Below, one piece after another: positions 53,091 through 56,273 of a stretch of DNA of 56,273 nucleotides. A program made the position numbers and the translations under genes. Position 1 is the stretch's first letter. Each line of letters begins with the position of its first letter. Source of the stretch: Kaistella pullorum (GTDB taxonomy: Bacteria; Bacteroidota; Bacteroidia; Flavobacteriales; Weeksellaceae); contig NZ_JACSPS010000001.1 in the NCBI RefSeq assembly GCF_014837035.1, positions 1-56,273 on the forward strand, written 5' to 3'. The notes below the pieces were generated by a model. The model had not been told where the DNA came from, did not search any database, and was given only the letters and a program-made list of their open reading frames with translations.

Positions 53091-54536
53091 ATGAGTACAA
53101 ATACCGTAAAGACCAATTGGGCGCAATTTATCCCATTGGTAACCGTCTTTTTCTTCTGGGGCTTTGTAGCCGCGAGCAATGATATTTTGATCCCTGTTTT
53201 CAAAAAAGCCTTTAATCTTACACAAGGCCAAAGTCAGCTAGTTTCAGTGGCGTTCTACATTGCGTACACCGTGGGTTCACTGATTTACCTGTTCATCTCA
53301 AAAAGCCTCCGCGGAGATTTGGTGAATAAAATTGGGTATAAGAACGGTCTCATCTACGGCTTATTGATTTCGGTGGTTGGTACGTTGTTTTTCATTCCGG
53401 CAGCAAATAACAGTTCATTTATCCTGATGATCAGCGGACTTTTCGTAATCGGACTTGGTTTTTCATTACTTCAGATCGTGGCGAACCCGCTTGCAATTGC
53501 TTTGGGACCGAAAGAAACGGGCTCTCAGCGCTTGACGCTCGCCGGCGGGATCAATAATTTCGGTACAACTGTGGGTCCACTGATTGTATCTTTCGCAATT
53601 TTCGGGTCTGCAAGCGCAGCCAATACCGAGGCGAGTATTGAAAGCGTAAAACTTCCGTATTTAGGCTTGGGAATCGCGTTTATTCTCGTAGCAATTCTGA
53701 TTAAATTCTCCAAGTTACCGAAGATTACAAACGTGGTAAAAGAAGATACAGATGATTCGCCCGATGGGCATCACAGAACTTCGGCTTTCCAATATCCGCA
53801 GCTTGTACTTGGTATGATTGCCATTTTCGTCTATGTAGGCGTGGAAGTTGCAACGGCGAGCAACCTGCCGGCGTACATGGAGAATGATCTAGGTTTTGAA
53901 ACCAAAGATATTGCTCCCTACATTTCGCTTTACTGGGCTTCACTTATGATTGGCCGATGGGGAGGCGCAGTAGAAGCATTTGATGTGACCGCCGGTGCAA
54001 AGAAAATCCTGACTTTCCTGGCTCCTTACCTGGCTTTTGGAGTGTTTCTCGCGGTAAATGCCATCGCGAAGCATGATTTAAGTCCATTTTACATCTATGG
54101 TCTCATTATTTTGGTAATGATTTTCGCAGATATCATGAGTAAAGGCAACCCGGCCAGAATGCTGCTTATTTTCTCGTCGCTGGGCATCCTCGCGCTACTC
54201 ATCGGTATGGCCACAACAGGAATGGTTTCCGTATATGCTTTTACAAGTGTAGGTCTGTTCTGCTCAACGCTTTGGCCGTGTATTTTTGCACTTGCGATCA
54301 ACGGTCTCGGCAAGCACACCAATCAGGGCTCCAGCTTCCTGATCATGATGATTATGGGTGGTGGTATCGTTTCATGGCTGCAAGGTATGTTGGCCGATAT
54401 GACGAATATTCACTTCAGCTATATCATTGGCGTACTATGTTTCGCTTATCTGGTATTCTACGCGATCCGTGTGAGCGGAATCCTGAAAGCTCAGGGCATT
54501 GACCTGAACCAACTCAACAACAAAGGTGGACACTAA
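53091..54536 (+). CDS. Sugar MFS transporter (FHS fucose/glucose-galactose permease type)
   Basis: 481 residues with about twelve helices. FIPLVTVFFFWGFVAASNDI and DLVNKIGYKNGLIYGL, then LQIVANPLAIALGPKETG, are characteristic of the FucP/GluP group that imports fucose, glucose or galactose with protons. No sugar catabolic genes are adjacent, so the sugar is not fixed. The next gene starts 13 bases after its stop. Confidence 0.9.
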   Translation: MSTNTVKTNWAQFIPLVTVFFFWGFVAASNDILIPVFKKAFNLTQGQSQLVSVAFYIAYTVGSLIYLFISKSLRGDLVNKIGYKNGLIYGLLISVVGTLFFIPAANNSSFILMISGLFVIGLGFSLLQIVANPLAIALGPKETGSQRLTLAGGINNFGTTVGPLIVSFAIFGSASAANTEASIESVKLPYLGLGIAFILVAILIKFSKLPKITNVVKEDTDDSPDGHHRTSAFQYPQLVLGMIAIFVYVGVEVATASNLPAYMENDLGFETKDIAPYISLYWASLMIGRWGGAVEAFDVTAGAKKILTFLAPYLAFGVFLAVNAIAKHDLSPFYIYGLIILVMIFADIMSKGNPARMLLIFSSLGILALLIGMATTGMVSVYAFTSVGLFCSTLWPCIFALAINGLGKHTNQGSSFLIMMIMGGGIVSWLQGMLADMTNIHFSYIIGVLCFAYLVFYAIRVSGILKAQGIDLNQLNNKGGH

Positions 54537-54549
54537 GAAAATATTTATA

Positions 54550-55581
54550 ATGAAAAGATTTTGGGCAGGTTTATTACTTGCCCAATTTGTTTTGTTCTAT
54601 ATCCTCTCCGGGACAAAATTTTTTGTGGACGCGGCCGCCGCGCTGTTCGAGTACAAGAAAGTGGCTCATCAAAAACTTGCCTCTTACATACCGTTTTCGC
54701 TCGGAGATGTTTTTTATATTGTAGTAGGTGTGTTCTTACTGCTGCTTTTAATTAAGATTTTCAATAAAGCTACGCGGAGAAAAGCGTTTGTTCAACTATT
54801 AATTTTCATTAATCTGTTTTATTTCATTTACCAACTTTCGTGGGGAATGCTGTATTTTCAGGCGCCACTTACGGAAAAGTTGCCCAAGCGCGAAATCACT
54901 GCGGACCGAACCAAAGCTCTGGCTCTCCTGTATCTTGAAAAATGCCGTGAAACCCGAAAACTTGTGGATGAAGATGAACGCGGAGTGTTTACATTCAAGC
55001 CGACCAGCTTGATTAAGTTAGAAATCTTAAACCGTCAGGAGGAGTTGCCTGAGGAGTTTAAAACCAAGACTGCGACCAAAATCGATGCCTTCAAACCCAG
55101 TTTGTATCGCGGGGTCGTAAGTTATTCCGGAATATTAGGTTATTACAATCCATTCACTGCAGAAGCGCAGTACAATGATCAGCTACCCGCCAGCTACATT
55201 CCGTTTACCCTTGCGCACGAAAGTGCACACCAGCTAGGTTTTGCACGTGAGCAGGAAGCCAATTTCATCGGTTACCTGATGGGCCGAAATTCTGAAAATG
55301 CAGCACTACGCTACTCCACCGAATATGCGGTGCTAAAGGCATTGCTAAATTCACTTTTAGAGGAGCACAAACCATTTGTAGACAGTGTATTGTCTCAATA
55401 CTCAGCGGAAATGAAGCGTGACAGACAGGCCGAAATCAATTTCAGGAACAAACATAAAGGTCCGCTCGACGTGTTTTTTGGAATCACTAATGATTTATTT
55501 CTTAAAAGCAATCAGCAGGACGGAAGCGTGACGTATTCTTACTTTGTAGATTTACTTATCCGTTACGAAAGTGCCGAATAG
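54550..55581 (+). CDS. DUF3810 family protein with an HExxH motif
   Basis: 343 residues from the ATG at 54550 (a GTG 24 bases upstream overlaps the transporter stop). Two or three N-terminal membrane segments (to about residue 95) are followed by a soluble domain with YIPFTLAHESAHQLGFAREQEANF, where HESAH plus the downstream E resembles a gluzincin zinc site. DUF3810 proteins are widespread in Bacteroidota, with unknown substrate. It is probably co-transcribed with the sugar transporter. Confidence 0.85.
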   Translation: MKRFWAGLLLAQFVLFYILSGTKFFVDAAAALFEYKKVAHQKLASYIPFSLGDVFYIVVGVFLLLLLIKIFNKATRRKAFVQLLIFINLFYFIYQLSWGMLYFQAPLTEKLPKREITADRTKALALLYLEKCRETRKLVDEDERGVFTFKPTSLIKLEILNRQEELPEEFKTKTATKIDAFKPSLYRGVVSYSGILGYYNPFTAEAQYNDQLPASYIPFTLAHESAHQLGFAREQEANFIGYLMGRNSENAALRYSTEYAVLKALLNSLLEEHKPFVDSVLSQYSAEMKRDRQAEINFRNKHKGPLDVFFGITNDLFLKSNQQDGSVTYSYFVDLLIRYESAE

Positions 55582-55591
55582 GTAAAAAAAA

Positions 55592-55615
55592 GAATCGCAC
55601 CTTACGATGCGACTC
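55592..55615 (+). terminator. Hairpin after the DUF3810 gene
   Basis: GAATCGCA / TGCGACTC with one mismatch and an 8-nt loop, following a run of A. Poor T-run on the plus strand, so weak. Confidence 0.4.
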
Positions 55616-56051
55616 AAAACACAAATGATGAAAAAAAATTTAGCCTTGAATAAAACTTTACAGCCTTATTAAGACGGTGTAAAAGTATAATAAAAGTCTG
55701 ACATGAACAAATAATTTACTCTGAGCCAGGGAAAATAATTAAAATTACGAGTTTAGGGAAAACGCCTTTTCTTTAAATTTTTTAAACAAACATTTAACAG
55801 ATTATATTGAATTTCGGTTATAAATAGGAAATATTCAGCAGCAAATTATTATTGTACGGATTAATAAAATTTCAAAATATTTAAAAATTCTGAAAAAAAT
55901 TTTATTTGAGTACGGCTTTTAAGGTGAATTTTGACTTTTCACGCAAGTTCACATTAAAAATGTCTTCATTAAAACGAAGTATTCTATTTAACGGATTGAG
56001 GCACAACCACTTCTTCAAAATATTTTTTACAAGTTCAAACTAGAAAACAAA
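55616..56051. other. AT-rich intergenic region
   Basis: About 435 bases of strongly AT-rich sequence without a convincing gene. A 15-codon frame at 55625-55672 begins MMKKNLALNKTLQ and ends in a stop; it is too short to call. TTTAAATTTTTT and similar tracts are frequent. Nothing else was recognised. Confidence 0.6.
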
Positions 56052-56075
56052 AAAGCCCAACAACTGTTGGGCTTT
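56052..56075 (-). terminator. Terminator after the GIY-YIG/tRNA-like unit
   Basis: AAAGCCCAAC / GTTGGGCTTT, a perfect 10-bp stem with an AACT/AGTT loop; on the minus strand it is followed by a T-run. Confidence 0.85.
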
Positions 56076-56080
56076 CAAGT

Positions 56081-56137
56081 GTAGCGAAGACGGGAATTGA
56101 ACCCTGTCCGCCGGGGCGGATATGAATCCTGCGCTAC
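56081..56137 (-). other. tRNA-like element abutting the nuclease stop codon
   Basis: Read on the minus strand, GTAGCG at the 5' end pairs with CGCTAC at the 3' end. Between them are a small GGAT/ATCC hairpin, a GC-rich hairpin TCCGCC/GGCGGA, and GGG-TTCAATT-CCC, whose 7-nt loop has the T-loop pattern TTCRANY. At 57 nt it is too short for a normal tRNA and has no clear anticodon arm. The first G is also the last base of the nuclease TAG stop. Confidence 0.6.
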
Positions 56138-56273
56138 TATTTCACATTTTGTTTTATCCAATCCCTCCCAACACCGGACTTCAGCCAAATTTCTCGGGAC
56201 ATTGCTGCGCCTTTTGTATTGAAAAATTCGACATGAATAACTTCCCAAGGCCTGTATTTTATGGTAAAACCTC
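56137..56273 (-). CDS. GIY-YIG nuclease family protein, C-terminal part
   Basis: The last 45 codons of a gene that starts beyond the right edge. GFTIKYRPWEVIHVEFF, then AAMSREIWLKSGVGRDWIKQ, match the C-terminal half of the ~85-100 residue GIY-YIG proteins (COG2827, UvrC-like endonuclease fold), with the conserved KYRPW and the Glu-containing helix. These proteins are thought to cut DNA, and occur in many variable copies in Bacteroidota. The stop codon runs directly into the tRNA-like element. Confidence 0.82.
   Translation of the reverse strand, partial: GFTIKYRPWEVIHVEFFNTKGAAMSREIWLKSGVGRDWIKQNVK

Noticed and set aside
56081..56137. Ordinary tRNA gene
   Set aside because: Only 57 nt, no recognisable anticodon arm, and T-stem of three pairs; it is called tRNA-like instead.

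Overview
The window reads as chromosome of a Bacteroidota bacterium of the Flavobacteriia, most likely the Weeksellaceae (Chryseobacterium/Kaistella/Cloacibacterium-like). Support comes from the protein families (DUF3810, DUF5522, DUF6132, type IX secretion C-terminal sorting tail, SusC/BtuB-type TonB receptors), Bacteroidota promoter boxes of the form TAnnTTTG, and AT-rich spacers without strong Shine-Dalgarno sequences. The genus is inferred. No rRNA, classical tRNA, prophage, insertion sequence or CRISPR array was seen.

Left part (1-15.3 kb): mostly housekeeping and stress genes. These are VanZ-like protein and gcvH, an aldehyde dehydrogenase, an ABC exporter, truA, a phosphoesterase, a Ppx-type phosphatase, cdd, a DUF892 + large-subunit catalase pair, an old-yellow-enzyme reductase, and an operon of a PLP deaminase, a LysM glucosaminidase and hemL. 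Middle (15.3-31.1 kb): a DUF4136 lipoprotein, Tat-exported alkaline phosphatase, mdh, cysE/cysM, a bacteriophytochrome - heme oxygenase - catalase-like - Nei operon, a nucleoid-associated protein, a sulfide/persulfide oxidation operon, and dnaK.

The functional centre is 31.6-43.7 kb, a nitrous-oxide-reduction island. It holds a NosA/OprC-like outer-membrane copper receptor with a small Cys-rich partner, two lipoprotein cytochromes c, clade II nosZ, a NosB-like membrane protein, nosL, nosD, nosF, nosY, a fasciclin lipoprotein, a heme-copper-oxidase-like membrane protein, and a Crp/Fnr regulator. Three promoters in the island carry TGA-N6-TCA palindromes at CRP-like class I or class II distances from a TAnnTTTG box, so one local regulon is proposed.

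Right part (43.8-56.3 kb): ppk1, a cobalamin riboswitch driving a BtuB-like receptor, a CCA-adding-enzyme family gene, an M23 peptidase with a sorting tail, gtrA, plsC, a sugar MFS transporter, a DUF3810 protein, and at the edge the tail of a GIY-YIG nuclease gene fused to a tRNA-like element.

Non-coding structure worth attention: a two-copy structured repeat with compensatory base changes (14.7 kb and 52.2 kb), an array of eight 21-bp units (31.4 kb), a second ~21-bp triplet repeat beside a decayed gene (17.5-17.9 kb), and the tRNA-like element at 56.1 kb. Several start codons were moved to the first plausible ATG.
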